Shown: positions 24,439 through 32,638 of the stretch, in pieces
Layout: every line of letters begins with the position of its first letter
Numbering within the stretch: position 1 is the first letter of the stretch
Source: an uncultured Collinsella sp.
GTDB lineage: Bacteria > Actinomycetota > Coriobacteriia > Coriobacteriales > Coriobacteriaceae
Length of the DNA: 32,649 nucleotides
Direction: 5' to 3'
Assembly (NCBI GenBank): GCA_900762325.1
Contig: CAAFGG010000023.1
Coordinates: forward strand, 1-32,649
Translations under genes and position numbers: made by a program
Notes under the pieces: model-generated
Databases searched by the model: none
What the model saw: only the letters and a program-made list of their open reading frames with translations
Told to the model about the DNA's origin: nothing

Positions 24439-24660
24439 TGTTGAAAACTTGTCGAAACCACGGGCATAAGGTGTCTAAAACCCAAACCGCGGTGATGAAA
24501 AGTTTTGCGCAGGTTTTGAACGTGGAAAACCACCCCCGTTGCACACAGGTTGCTGTCGATTCTCTTTCTGGGTCTGACCTGCGTCTTTGGGAGTAATCAA
24601 CAGTTTCGTCAGTGCTATTACTATTATTAAGATATTTATATCTATAGAAAGGTATTAAAG
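24439..24660. other. right part of the replication origin with AT-rich unwinding region
   Basis: The 237-base dnaA-dnaN gap holds candidate DnaA boxes at 24439-24447 (TTTTCAACA on the minus strand), 24521-24529 (TTTTCCACG on the minus strand), 24539-24547 (TTGCACACA) and 24594-24602 (TAATCAACA). TTGAAAACTTGTCGAAA at 24441-24457 repeats the 17-nt motif upstream of dnaA with one change. After the last box and a short GC-containing spacer comes CTA-TTA-CTA-TTA-TTA (24615-24629), which reads as 3'-GAT/AAT-5' triplets on the other strand, the known DnaA-trio pattern. An AT-rich stretch follows to 24660. This is the likely unwinding site. Confidence 0.75.
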
Positions 24661-25764
24661 ATGAAGTTCACCGTCAGCCAGAGCTCGCTCACACAAGCCA
24701 TCGGCGTCGTTATGAAGGGTGTCGCTTCGGCATCCACCCTTCCCATCCTGTCGGGCGTGCTCGTCAAGGCGCAGGGCGGCATCTTGGAATTCCAGACCTC
24801 TAACTACACCATCTCGATCCGTCATCGCATCGCGGCGCATGTCGAAGAAGAGGGCGAGATGGTTATCCCCTGTAAGATGCTCTCCAACATCACCAAGACC
24901 CTCCCCGATGCCCCGGTCACCTTTGAGCTGTCCGAGCGCCAGGTGCTGATTGGTTGCGAGAAGAGCTCGTTCCGCCTGAACACGCTCGATGCCAATGACT
25001 TCCCCGAGTTTCCGGCCTATGCCATCGAGAGCGCCGTGGAACTGCCGACCGATATCTTGTCCGAAATGGTCGGCCGCGTGTGGCGCGTCACCTCGACCGA
25101 CAAGGCCCGCCCCATCCTGGGTGGCGTGCACATGAAGGTCGAGAACAACACCGTGCGCCTGGTGGCGACCGATTCCTTCCGCTTGGCCGTGTGCGATACG
25201 CAGGTCGAGACCTCGACCCTCGAGGGCTCCTTTGAGCTCAACGTTCCGGCTGACGCCTTTAACGACGCGCTGAACATCATGGCCAGCCAGGCGACCATCA
25301 TGATCGGGGCTACCGACACCCAGGTCGTCTTTGAGGCCGGCAACACCACCTACGTGTCGCGCCGCATCGAGGGCGTGTACCCCAACTACAAGCAGCTCAT
25401 CCCCGATTCGTGCGTGACGAGCGTCAAGATCGACGTCGCCGCCTTTAACGCCGCCCTCAAGCGCGTGGCCGTTATCGCGAGTGCCAACCCCGCCGTCAAG
25501 TTCGAGATCGATGTCGAGAACGGGCAGATGGGCCTGTCCTCCATTTCCAATGACCAGGACCTTGCACAGGAGACGATCGATGTCGAGGCCGAGGGCGAGT
25601 CGGGCACCATCGCTTTCAACTACCACTACATCTTCGGCTGCCTCAATGCCCTGTCCAAGGAGAAGGAGATCACGCTGGAGCTCAAGAGCTACTCGCAGGC
25701 GGGCATCTTCAAGTCCTACGACAAGATCAACTACCTGTACCTGGTCATGCCGGTCCGCATCTAG
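24661..25764 (+). CDS. dnaN: DNA polymerase III beta subunit (sliding clamp)
   Basis: A 367-residue clamp, normal length, that encircles DNA and holds polymerase and repair enzymes. It starts MKFTVSQSSLTQAI and ends NYLYLVMPVRI, the typical termini. TLPILSGVLVKA, ATDSFRLAVCDTQ and YPNYKQLIPDS mark the three clamp domains. GAAAGG lies 10 bases before ATG 24661, at the right edge of the AT-rich origin region. recF follows after 9 bases. Confidence 0.98.
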   Translation: MKFTVSQSSLTQAIGVVMKGVASASTLPILSGVLVKAQGGILEFQTSNYTISIRHRIAAHVEEEGEMVIPCKMLSNITKTLPDAPVTFELSERQVLIGCEKSSFRLNTLDANDFPEFPAYAIESAVELPTDILSEMVGRVWRVTSTDKARPILGGVHMKVENNTVRLVATDSFRLAVCDTQVETSTLEGSFELNVPADAFNDALNIMASQATIMIGATDTQVVFEAGNTTYVSRRIEGVYPNYKQLIPDSCVTSVKIDVAAFNAALKRVAVIASANPAVKFEIDVENGQMGLSSISNDQDLAQETIDVEAEGESGTIAFNYHYIFGCLNALSKEKEITLELKSYSQAGIFKSYDKINYLYLVMPVRI

Positions 25765-25773
25765 CGCTGCGCC

Positions 25774-26880
25774 ATGACCATATTCGCCCGCGATCTTTCC
25801 GTCGCGCACTACCGCAGCTTCGATAGCTATCGCCTTGCCCTGGATGAGGGCGTGACGATACTTGCGGGACCCAACGCGGCGGGAAAGACCAATCTCATAG
25901 AGGCACTGCAGCTGCTGACGAGCGGCGCCTCGTTTAGGCATCCGACCGCAGCCGAGCTTGTCCATGACGGCGTGGGCTCGTGCAAGGTCGAGCTGAGGCT
26001 CGAGGGCGACGGCCGCGTGCTTGATATGGGATTGAACGCGGAGGACGGTAAGCGCTCGTTTAGCCGCAACGGCAAGAGATGTTCTGCCGCCGGTGTGCGC
26101 GGGGTTCTGCCGAGCGTGCTGTTTTGTCCCGACCATCTGGACATGGTTAAGCGAGGCGCCAGTGTGCGCCGCGCCGCCCTCGATGACTTTGGCATGCAAC
26201 TGAGCGCACGCTATGCCGATCTTGCGAGCACCTATGGGCGCTGCGTGACCCAGCGTAACGCCTTGCTCAAGGAGACCTGGTGCTGCCGCGAGATGCTCGG
26301 CGCGTGGAACGATTCGATTGCCCGCGCGGGCTCGGCCCTGCTCGTGCACCGGTTGGCCCTGCTCGACCGGCTGGCGGGCCATGTGCACACTGCCTACGGG
26401 CAAGTGGCGTCCGGCGAGGCTGCCAACGTGACCTATACGTCCACACTGGGGGATTTGCCCCAGGTCGAGGATCGCGAGGAGCTGAAGGGCTGGGCGTACG
26501 AGCGCATGCTTGCTGCCCTTGATGAGCACGCCGACGAGGAAATTCGCCGCGGCGTGACGTTGGTGGGACCGCATCGCGATGAGATTGAGTTTACCGTGGC
26601 GGGTCGCTCTGCCCGCTCGTTTGCCAGCCAAGGCCAGCAGCGAACGTTGGTGCTGGCCTGGAAGGTAGCGGAGGTGGCCGTGGCTCGCGATGTCTTGGGC
26701 ACCGCCCCACTGCTGCTTTTGGACGACGTGATGAGCGAGCTCGACGGCGAGCGTCGCGGTGCTTTCCTGCGGCTGATCGGCGATGATATCCAGACGGTCA
26801 TAACCACGACCAACCTGGGGTATTTTACCGATGACCTGCTTGATCGAGCCAAGGTGGTGAGCATGGGTGAGACGTGCTAA
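25774..26880 (+). CDS. recF: DNA replication and repair protein RecF
   Basis: A 368-residue SMC-like ATPase that helps load RecA at gaps. Walker A is GPNAAGKTN (residues 32-40). The ABC signature region reads FASQGQQRTLVLAWK and Walker B PLLLLDDVMSELD. VGPHRDEIEF is a further RecF motif. No clear ribosome-binding site precedes ATG 25774, and the gap to dnaN is 9 bases, so translation is probably coupled to dnaN. The downstream DUF721 gene overlaps its end by 14 bases. Confidence 0.97.
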   Translation: MTIFARDLSVAHYRSFDSYRLALDEGVTILAGPNAAGKTNLIEALQLLTSGASFRHPTAAELVHDGVGSCKVELRLEGDGRVLDMGLNAEDGKRSFSRNGKRCSAAGVRGVLPSVLFCPDHLDMVKRGASVRRAALDDFGMQLSARYADLASTYGRCVTQRNALLKETWCCREMLGAWNDSIARAGSALLVHRLALLDRLAGHVHTAYGQVASGEAANVTYTSTLGDLPQVEDREELKGWAYERMLAALDEHADEEIRRGVTLVGPHRDEIEFTVAGRSARSFASQGQQRTLVLAWKVAEVAVARDVLGTAPLLLLDDVMSELDGERRGAFLRLIGDDIQTVITTTNLGYFTDDLLDRAKVVSMGETC

Positions 26881-27430
26881 TTACGAGCGCGAGAGCGAAA
26901 CGGTCGCCTTCAGTGGGTTTTTGAACGCAGAGCGCCAGCGCATCCTGGCGGCCGCGACACCTGAGCGCCGCGCGCAGATGGAGGCTGCAGAGGAATCTCG
27001 TGCGGTCTATCGCGCCTGGAATGCGGTGTGCTCGGGCACGCGCGAGGGGCGGCATGTGACGGGCCTGCGCTACCTGCCCGAGTCCAACGAACTGCTGGTG
27101 TACCTCGATTCGCCCTCATGGACGCAGGAAATGACGCTGTTGCGCGAGATCATCCGCGCGCGCATGGAGCGCGCCGGTGCGCATGTGGACGGCTTGGTGT
27201 TCAAAACCACCGCGCCCGGTCACACGCCGCCCGCCGCCAAGGAGCGCCTACGCCCGGCGACGATCGAGCGCCCGCCGGCTCCGCACGCCGACCTCAGCGA
27301 GGCCGAGCGCACCGAGATTGAGCGCCAAGTGGCCCCCATCGAAGACCAAAAACTGCGCGAGGCCCTCGAGAACGCCATGAGAGCCAGTGCCGAGTGGGCC
27401 AAGGGCGCGCAAAGCAAAAAAGAGCCTTAA
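26867..27430 (+). CDS. DUF721 protein (DciA-like)
   Basis: A 187-residue protein from GTG 26867. Residues about 40-105 match the DUF721 pattern (YRAWNAVCSG, LLVYLDSPSWTQEMTLLREIIRARM, in two stretches). The C-terminal half is Pro-rich, then charged and helical (LSEAERTEIERQVAPIEDQKL). DUF721 proteins between recF and gyrB are standard in actinobacteria. DciA, the studied member, loads or helps the replicative helicase in bacteria lacking DnaC/DnaI, so a helicase-loading role is reasonable here. Translation probably couples to recF through the 14-base overlap. A terminator follows at 27457. Confidence 0.88.
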   Translation: MRRANYERESETVAFSGFLNAERQRILAAATPERRAQMEAAEESRAVYRAWNAVCSGTREGRHVTGLRYLPESNELLVYLDSPSWTQEMTLLREIIRARMERAGAHVDGLVFKTTAPGHTPPAAKERLRPATIERPPAPHADLSEAERTEIERQVAPIEDQKLREALENAMRASAEWAKGAQSKKEP

Positions 27431-27456
27431 ATCGCATCTGGTGGCCTTGTAGAGCC

Positions 27457-27486
27457 AAATACCCTCGTGCCCGAGGGTATTTTTTT
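27457..27486 (+). terminator. terminator after the dnaN-recF-DUF721 genes
   Basis: A perfect 11-bp stem (27457-27467 with 27472-27482), loop TGCC, runs into a stretch of T residues. It separates DUF721 from gyrB, so gyrB needs its own promoter in the 50 bases that follow. TACGATAAACT near 27486 may be its -10 region, with no clear -35. Confidence 0.93.
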
Positions 27487-27535
27487 ACGATAAACTAGTA
27501 AGGCTGTACACATTTTCTTGACTGAAGGAGGACGT

Positions 27536-29566
27536 GTGGCAAACGAAAACGATTACGATGGCGGCGAGATTAAGATTCTCGAAGGTCTCGAGGCCGTTCG
27601 TAAGCGCCCGGGCATGTATATCGGCTCGACGAGCGCCAGCGGTCTGCATCACCTGGTGTGGGAGATCGTTGACAACTCCGTCGACGAGGCCATGGCCGGT
27701 TTCTGCACCGAGATCCAGGTGACGGTCCACGCCGACAACTCCATCACGGTCGTCGACAACGGGCGCGGCATCCCCGTCGACGAGCACCCTGTTAAAAAGA
27801 TCCCGACGCTCGAGGTCGTCATGACGATCTTGCACGCCGGCGGTAAGTTCGATAACTCGGCCTATAAGGTTTCGGGCGGCCTGCACGGCGTTGGTATCTC
27901 CGTCGTCAACGCACTGTCCAAGCGCGTGGTCGTTCAGGTTCGTCGCGACGGCAACACCTACGAGATGGAGTTCTCGCGCGGCAAGACCGTCAAGAAGATG
28001 GAGGTCGTGGGCACCTCGGATTCGACGGGCACCACCGTCACCTTCTGGCCCGACGATGAGATCTTCGAGACCTGCATCTACGATTTCGATACGCTGCATA
28101 ACCGTCTGCAGGAGACGGCGTTCCTCAATAAGAACCTCAAAATCGTGCTGACCGACGAGCGCGAAGCGACTCCCCACGTGGAGGAGTTTTGCTACGAGGG
28201 CGGCATCATCGACTTCGTCAAGTTCCTCAACGAGGGCAAGGACGTCCCCGAGGCCTTTAAGGAGCCCATCTACATCGAGGGCAAATCGGACCCGGACGCG
28301 CCTGTGGCCAAGATGGGCGAGGTCGAGGTTTCCCTGCAGTGGAATAGCGGTTACGGCGAGAACGTCATGTCGTTTGCCAACGACATCTACACCCCCGAGG
28401 GCGGCATGCACCTTGAGGGCTTCCGCACCGCGCTCACCCGTGTGATCAACGACTACGCGCGCAAACAGAACCTGCTCAAGGAAAAAGACGCCAACCTGAC
28501 CGGCGACGATGTGCGCGAGGGCCTTTCGGCCGTTATCTCGGTCAAGCTGCCCGACCCGCAATTTGAGGGCCAGACCAAGGCCAAGCTCGGCAGCTCCTAT
28601 ATGCGCGCGCTGACGCTCAAGATCGTGACCGACGGCCTCGCCGATTACCTCGAGGAGCATCCCAAGCCCGCTCGCGAGATCGTCAAGAAGGCCCAGCAGG
28701 CATGCAAGGCCCGCAATGCCGCCCGCAAGGCGCGCGAAGCGACTCGCCGCAAGAGCCTGCTCGAGACGGCGTCCCTGCCCGGTAAGCTCGCTGACTGCTC
28801 GGTGCGCGATGCCGAGCTGACCGAGCTCTTCATCGTAGAGGGCGACTCGGCAGGCGGTTCGGCCAAGGACGGCCGTCGCCGAGACATCCAGGCGATTCTG
28901 CCCCTGCGCGGCAAGATTTTGAACGTCGAACGCGTTGGTGACCATCGCGCGTTCTCGAGTGACACCATTCAGTCGCTGATTACCGCGATCGGCTGCGGCG
29001 TCACGACGAGTGCCGGCGACGGCGGCGACTTCGATATCACCAAGGCGCGCTACCACAAGATCATCATCATGACCGATGCAGACGTCGACGGTGCGCATAT
29101 CCGCATCCTGCTGCTGACGTTCTTCTACAAGTACATGCGTCCGCTGATCGATGCCGGCTACGTCTATGTTGCCTGCCCGCCCATCTTTGGCATTAAGGTG
29201 CGCAACAAGATCCACTACGTGTATCCCAACGGCCGCCAGCCCGAAGACGAGATCCTGCGCGACACCATCCAGAGTCTGGGCCTGAACCCCGACGATAACG
29301 ACGAGGACGGCAAGGCCAAGGACGGCAAGATCACCAAAAAGCGCAAGGGCTATACCGTCCAGCGCTACAAGGGCCTGGGCGAGATGGACCCCAAGCAGCT
29401 TGCCTCGACGACGATGGACCCCAAGACCCGCATCCTGCAGCGCGTGTCGATCGAGGACGCCGTGGTGGCAGACCGCGCCGTGCGCGAGCTGATGGGTTCC
29501 GAGGTCGGCTATCGCCGCGAGTACATCGAGAAGCATGCACATGATGCACGATTCTTAGATGCCTAA
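27536..29566 (+). CDS. gyrB: DNA gyrase subunit B
   Basis: The 676-residue ATPase subunit of gyrase, which introduces negative supercoils. The GHKL ATPase has EIVDNSVDEA with catalytic Glu43 and Asn47, DNGRGIPV, and GGLHGVGISVVNALS. The TOPRIM domain has EGDSAGGSA (Glu435 onward), PLRGKILNVE and TDADVDGAHI (Asp514, Asp516). RYKGLGEMDPKQL ends the core. It lacks the large insert of enterobacterial GyrB, as in most Gram-positives. Start is GTG 27536 with AAGGAGG upstream; a TTG at 27518 precedes that site. gyrA follows after a 156-base structured gap. Confidence 0.98.
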   Translation: MANENDYDGGEIKILEGLEAVRKRPGMYIGSTSASGLHHLVWEIVDNSVDEAMAGFCTEIQVTVHADNSITVVDNGRGIPVDEHPVKKIPTLEVVMTILHAGGKFDNSAYKVSGGLHGVGISVVNALSKRVVVQVRRDGNTYEMEFSRGKTVKKMEVVGTSDSTGTTVTFWPDDEIFETCIYDFDTLHNRLQETAFLNKNLKIVLTDEREATPHVEEFCYEGGIIDFVKFLNEGKDVPEAFKEPIYIEGKSDPDAPVAKMGEVEVSLQWNSGYGENVMSFANDIYTPEGGMHLEGFRTALTRVINDYARKQNLLKEKDANLTGDDVREGLSAVISVKLPDPQFEGQTKAKLGSSYMRALTLKIVTDGLADYLEEHPKPAREIVKKAQQACKARNAARKAREATRRKSLLETASLPGKLADCSVRDAELTELFIVEGDSAGGSAKDGRRRDIQAILPLRGKILNVERVGDHRAFSSDTIQSLITAIGCGVTTSAGDGGDFDITKARYHKIIIMTDADVDGAHIRILLLTFFYKYMRPLIDAGYVYVACPPIFGIKVRNKIHYVYPNGRQPEDEILRDTIQSLGLNPDDNDEDGKAKDGKITKKRKGYTVQRYKGLGEMDPKQLASTTMDPKTRILQRVSIEDAVVADRAVRELMGSEVGYRREYIEKHAHDARFLDA

Positions 29567-29572
29567 CCTGTT

Positions 29573-29673
29573 CGGCTTTCCCAGCCACCGCACCTTCGCC
29601 CTCAATCGTCGGTCGCGTACCCAAGTACGTTTCCCTCCTCTTTCGGGCGAATCTGCGGCACCTGGAAAAGCCG
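29573..29673 (+). ncRNA. long imperfect hairpin in the gyrB-gyrA spacer (candidate RNA element)
   Basis: Two 29-nt arms pair: 29573-29584 with 29662-29673 (11 of 12), 29588-29592 with 29654-29658 (5 of 5) and 29595-29601 with 29645-29651 (7 of 7). They are separated by symmetrical 3x3 and 2x2 internal loops. Inside the 43-nt apical loop a second hairpin pairs 29616-29620 with 29625-29629. No T tract follows. It could be a gyrA leader regulator, a processing site or a small repeat element. Identity is unknown. Confidence 0.5.
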
Positions 29674-29722
29674 TCTCCGTGGTAGGGAACTAATTAGACC
29701 ACGCAAACCATGAGGAGGTAAC

Positions 29723-32464
29723 GTGGCAGACGATATCAACAATAACGAGGGTATGGACGAGGCCGGCGATGCCGGTATGCCCGACGATCTGAAGCGCCTG
29801 CTTGCCCGTGCTGAGCAGGGCGAGGACGGCGACCCGGACGCCTATAACCCCGATGCCGATGATGATGAGGAAGAAGACGACGACGGTGAGCTCGAGGAGA
29901 GCTTTGGCGAAGTCGACCGTGGTGCCTCGGCCGGTGAGGATATCAACGGCGGTCAGCTCCAGATTTCGGAGTTCGGCCGCGAGATGAAGCAGTCGTTTAT
30001 CGAGTATTCGATGTCGGTTATCACGGCGCGCGCCCTGCCGGACGTGCGCGACGGCTTAAAGCCGGTGCACCGCCGCATCCTGTATGCGATGAACGAGAGC
30101 GGCATCTACCCCAACCGCCCACATAAGAAGTCGGCCTGGACGGTCGGCGAAGTTATCGGTAAGTACCACCCGCATGGCGACTACGCGGTCTATGAAGCCA
30201 TGGTCCGCCTGGCGCAGTGGTTCTCCATGCGCACGCCGCTCATCGACGGTCACGGCAACTTCGGCAACATCGACGGCGACGGCGCGGCAGCCATGCGTTA
30301 CACCGAGAGCCGCCTGGCCAAGCCCGCCATGGAACTGCTGCGTGACTTGCAGAAGGATACCGTCGACTGGCAGCCCAACTACGACGAATCGCTCGCCGAG
30401 CCCGTGGCGCTGCCTGCGCGCTTCCCCAACCTGCTGGTCAACGGCAGCCAGGGCATCGCCGTCGGCATGGCCACCAACATCGCTCCGCATAACCTCACCG
30501 AGGCGATCGAGGCCACCTGCTACCTGATCGACAACCCCGACGCCACCGTCGACGAGCTCATGCAGATCATGCCCGGTCCGGACTTCCCCACCGGCGCCAT
30601 CATCATGGGCAGCGCCGGCATTAAGCAGAGCTACGAGACCGGCCGCGGCTCCATTACCGTGCGTGCCAAGGCACATGTGGAGTCCACCAAGACCGGCCGC
30701 AGCCGCCTGGTCTTTACCGAGATTCCCTACATGGTCAACAAGGGCACCCTGCAGGAGAAGATCGCCCAGCTCGTCAACGACAAGCGCATCGAGGGCATCT
30801 CGGATATGCGCGATGAGTCCAACCAGAAGGGTATCCGTCTGGTCATCGAGCTCAAGAAGGGCGTCATTCCGCAGGTCGTGCTCAACAATCTGTATAAGTA
30901 CACCTCGCTGCAGACGACCTTTGGCGCCAACAACCTGGCACTCGTCAACGGCGTTCCCAAATGCCTGAGCCTGCGCGAGATGCTGCAGCACTACATCGAC
31001 CACCAGGTCGACGTCGTCACTCGCCGCACCCGCTTCGACCTTAAGAAGGCCCAGGCCCGCGCGCATATCCTTGAGGGCTACTTGATGGCTCTCGACCATA
31101 TCGACGAGGTCATTAGCATCATCCGCTCCTCGCAGACCGACTCCGAGGCCAGCAGCCGCTTGATCGAGCGCTTTGGCTTTACGCCCGAGCAGACCACGGC
31201 CATCCTCGAGATGAAGCTGCGCCGCCTGACCGGCCTGGAGCGCGACAAGATCCAGGAAGAGTTGGACGGCCTGCGCCGCGCCATCGCCTACTACGAGGAC
31301 CTGCTGGCGCATGAGGAGAAGATCCTGGGCGTCATCAAGGAAGAGATGCGCGAGATCTCCAAGAAGTTTGGCGACAAGCGCCGCACCGAGATCAGCCATG
31401 TCGAGAAGGACCTGGATGTCGAAGACCTCATCGCCGACGAGGATATGGTCGTGACCATCACCCACACCGGCTACGTTAAGCGTATCCCGGTGGCTGCCTA
31501 CCGTGCCCAGAAGCGCGGTGGCAAGGGCGTGTCGGGCGTCAACCTCAAAGAGGACGACGTTATCGACGAGATGTTCATCGCGTCCACGCACGAGTACGTG
31601 CTGTTCTTCTCGAGCAAGGGCAAGGTCTATCGCCTGAAGGTGCACGAGCTGCCGGTGGGTACGCGCCAGGCGCGCGGTACCGCGATCGTCAACCTGCTGC
31701 CCTTCGAGGAGGGCGAGAAGATCGCGAGCGTCATCAGCTGCCGCGAGTTCCCGGTCGACGAGTACCTGATGTTTGCCACCAAGAACGGCATGGTCAAGAA
31801 GACCGTGATGAGTGCTTACGATCGTAGCCGCCGTGATGGCCTGATCGCTATCAACCTGCGTGACGACGACGCACTGCTGAACGTGCGCCGCGTGCGCGAG
31901 GGCGACAAGATTATCCTGGCCACCACCGCGGGCAAGGCGATCATGTTCTCCGAGGAGCAGGTGCGCGCCACCGGCCGCGATACCAGCGGCGTTCGCGGTA
32001 TCGGTATGAAGGACGGCGTGAGCGTTCTGGGCATGGAAGTCACTAACGGCAACGGCGATCTGTTCGTCATCACCGAGCGCGGCTACGGCAAGCGCACGCC
32101 GGTCGCGGACTATCCGGAGCAGAATCGCGGTGGCCAGGGCGTCTACACCATCCAAATGACCGAGCGTAAGGGTAACCTTGCGGCCATGAAGACGGTGGGC
32201 CCACAGCACGAGCTGTTCATCGTGACGGAGGGCGCGACGGTCATTCGCGTCAAGACCGACGAGATCAGCCAGACTGGCCGCGCCACCCAGGGCGTCAAGA
32301 TGATGACCGTCGACGGCAACGACCGCATCTGCGCCGTAGCCCGCATGACGGCCGCCAAAGAGAAGCCCGAGGGCGAAGGTGCCGAGGCCGCAGCCGACAC
32401 CGAAGAGGCCCCAGTCGACCTAGGCGACGGCAACGACATGCCAGAAGATCTCCTCGACGAGTAA
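29723..32464 (+). CDS. gyrA: DNA gyrase subunit A with acidic N-terminal extension
   Basis: The 913-residue DNA-cleaving subunit of gyrase. The catalytic tyrosine is Tyr193 in AAMRYTES. The wrapping domain holds the GyrA box QKRGGKG, which separates it from ParC. Compared with E. coli GyrA it has about 71 extra N-terminal residues, very acidic (DDDEEEDDDGELEESFGE). GTG 29723 with GAGGAGG upstream supports this start. The C-terminal tail is acidic too. In the quinolone-resistance region the sequence is HGDYAVYEAMV: Tyr154 sits at E. coli position 83 and Glu158 at position 87. A terminator follows at 32505. Confidence 0.97.
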   Translation: MADDINNNEGMDEAGDAGMPDDLKRLLARAEQGEDGDPDAYNPDADDDEEEDDDGELEESFGEVDRGASAGEDINGGQLQISEFGREMKQSFIEYSMSVITARALPDVRDGLKPVHRRILYAMNESGIYPNRPHKKSAWTVGEVIGKYHPHGDYAVYEAMVRLAQWFSMRTPLIDGHGNFGNIDGDGAAAMRYTESRLAKPAMELLRDLQKDTVDWQPNYDESLAEPVALPARFPNLLVNGSQGIAVGMATNIAPHNLTEAIEATCYLIDNPDATVDELMQIMPGPDFPTGAIIMGSAGIKQSYETGRGSITVRAKAHVESTKTGRSRLVFTEIPYMVNKGTLQEKIAQLVNDKRIEGISDMRDESNQKGIRLVIELKKGVIPQVVLNNLYKYTSLQTTFGANNLALVNGVPKCLSLREMLQHYIDHQVDVVTRRTRFDLKKAQARAHILEGYLMALDHIDEVISIIRSSQTDSEASSRLIERFGFTPEQTTAILEMKLRRLTGLERDKIQEELDGLRRAIAYYEDLLAHEEKILGVIKEEMREISKKFGDKRRTEISHVEKDLDVEDLIADEDMVVTITHTGYVKRIPVAAYRAQKRGGKGVSGVNLKEDDVIDEMFIASTHEYVLFFSSKGKVYRLKVHELPVGTRQARGTAIVNLLPFEEGEKIASVISCREFPVDEYLMFATKNGMVKKTVMSAYDRSRRDGLIAINLRDDDALLNVRRVREGDKIILATTAGKAIMFSEEQVRATGRDTSGVRGIGMKDGVSVLGMEVTNGNGDLFVITERGYGKRTPVADYPEQNRGGQGVYTIQMTERKGNLAAMKTVGPQHELFIVTEGATVIRVKTDEISQTGRATQGVKMMTVDGNDRICAVARMTAAKEKPEGEGAEAAADTEEAPVDLGDGNDMPEDLLDE

Positions 32465-32504
32465 GAGGCCCTAGCTGGTAGAAAATATCAGACCCCATAT
32501 ATCG

Positions 32505-32538
32505 GCGGTCGGCGCACCTGCGCGCCGACCGCTTTTTT
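32505..32538 (+). terminator. gyrA terminator
   Basis: A perfect 11-bp GC stem (32505-32515 with 32522-32532), loop ACCTGC, followed by six T residues. It lies 40 bases after the gyrA stop. Confidence 0.95.
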
Positions 32539-32602
32539 GAAAACCTAGGGACCCGCGTTCGCCCCGGCCGCCCGGCGGCATATGAAGTCGATCGCGAGTT
32601 CC

Positions 32603-32638
32603 GCACGAGCCGGAGAGCACTTAATGTGCTCTCCGTGC
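32603..32638. other. hairpin at the window edge, unidentified
   Basis: CGGAGAGCAC (32611-32620) pairs perfectly with 32626-32635 around TTAAT. GCAC (32603-32606) can extend the pairing with GTGC (32635-32638) across an asymmetric loop. No T tract follows on either strand in view. The 110 bases after the gyrA terminator show no gene. It may be part of a repeat or a leader of a gene beyond the window. Confidence 0.4.

Noticed and set aside
24655..26631. 658-codon minus-strand open frame across dnaN and recF
   Set aside because: It mirrors two certain genes, has no recognisable domains, and long antisense frames are expected in GC-rich coding DNA.
27485..29542. 685-codon minus-strand open frame opposite gyrB
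   Set aside because: Shadow of gyrB codons; composition is typical of antisense translation and there is no independent start signal.
30056..32209. 717-codon minus-strand open frame opposite gyrA
   Set aside because: Shadow of gyrA; no domain pattern and no ribosome-binding site that would outweigh the certain gene.
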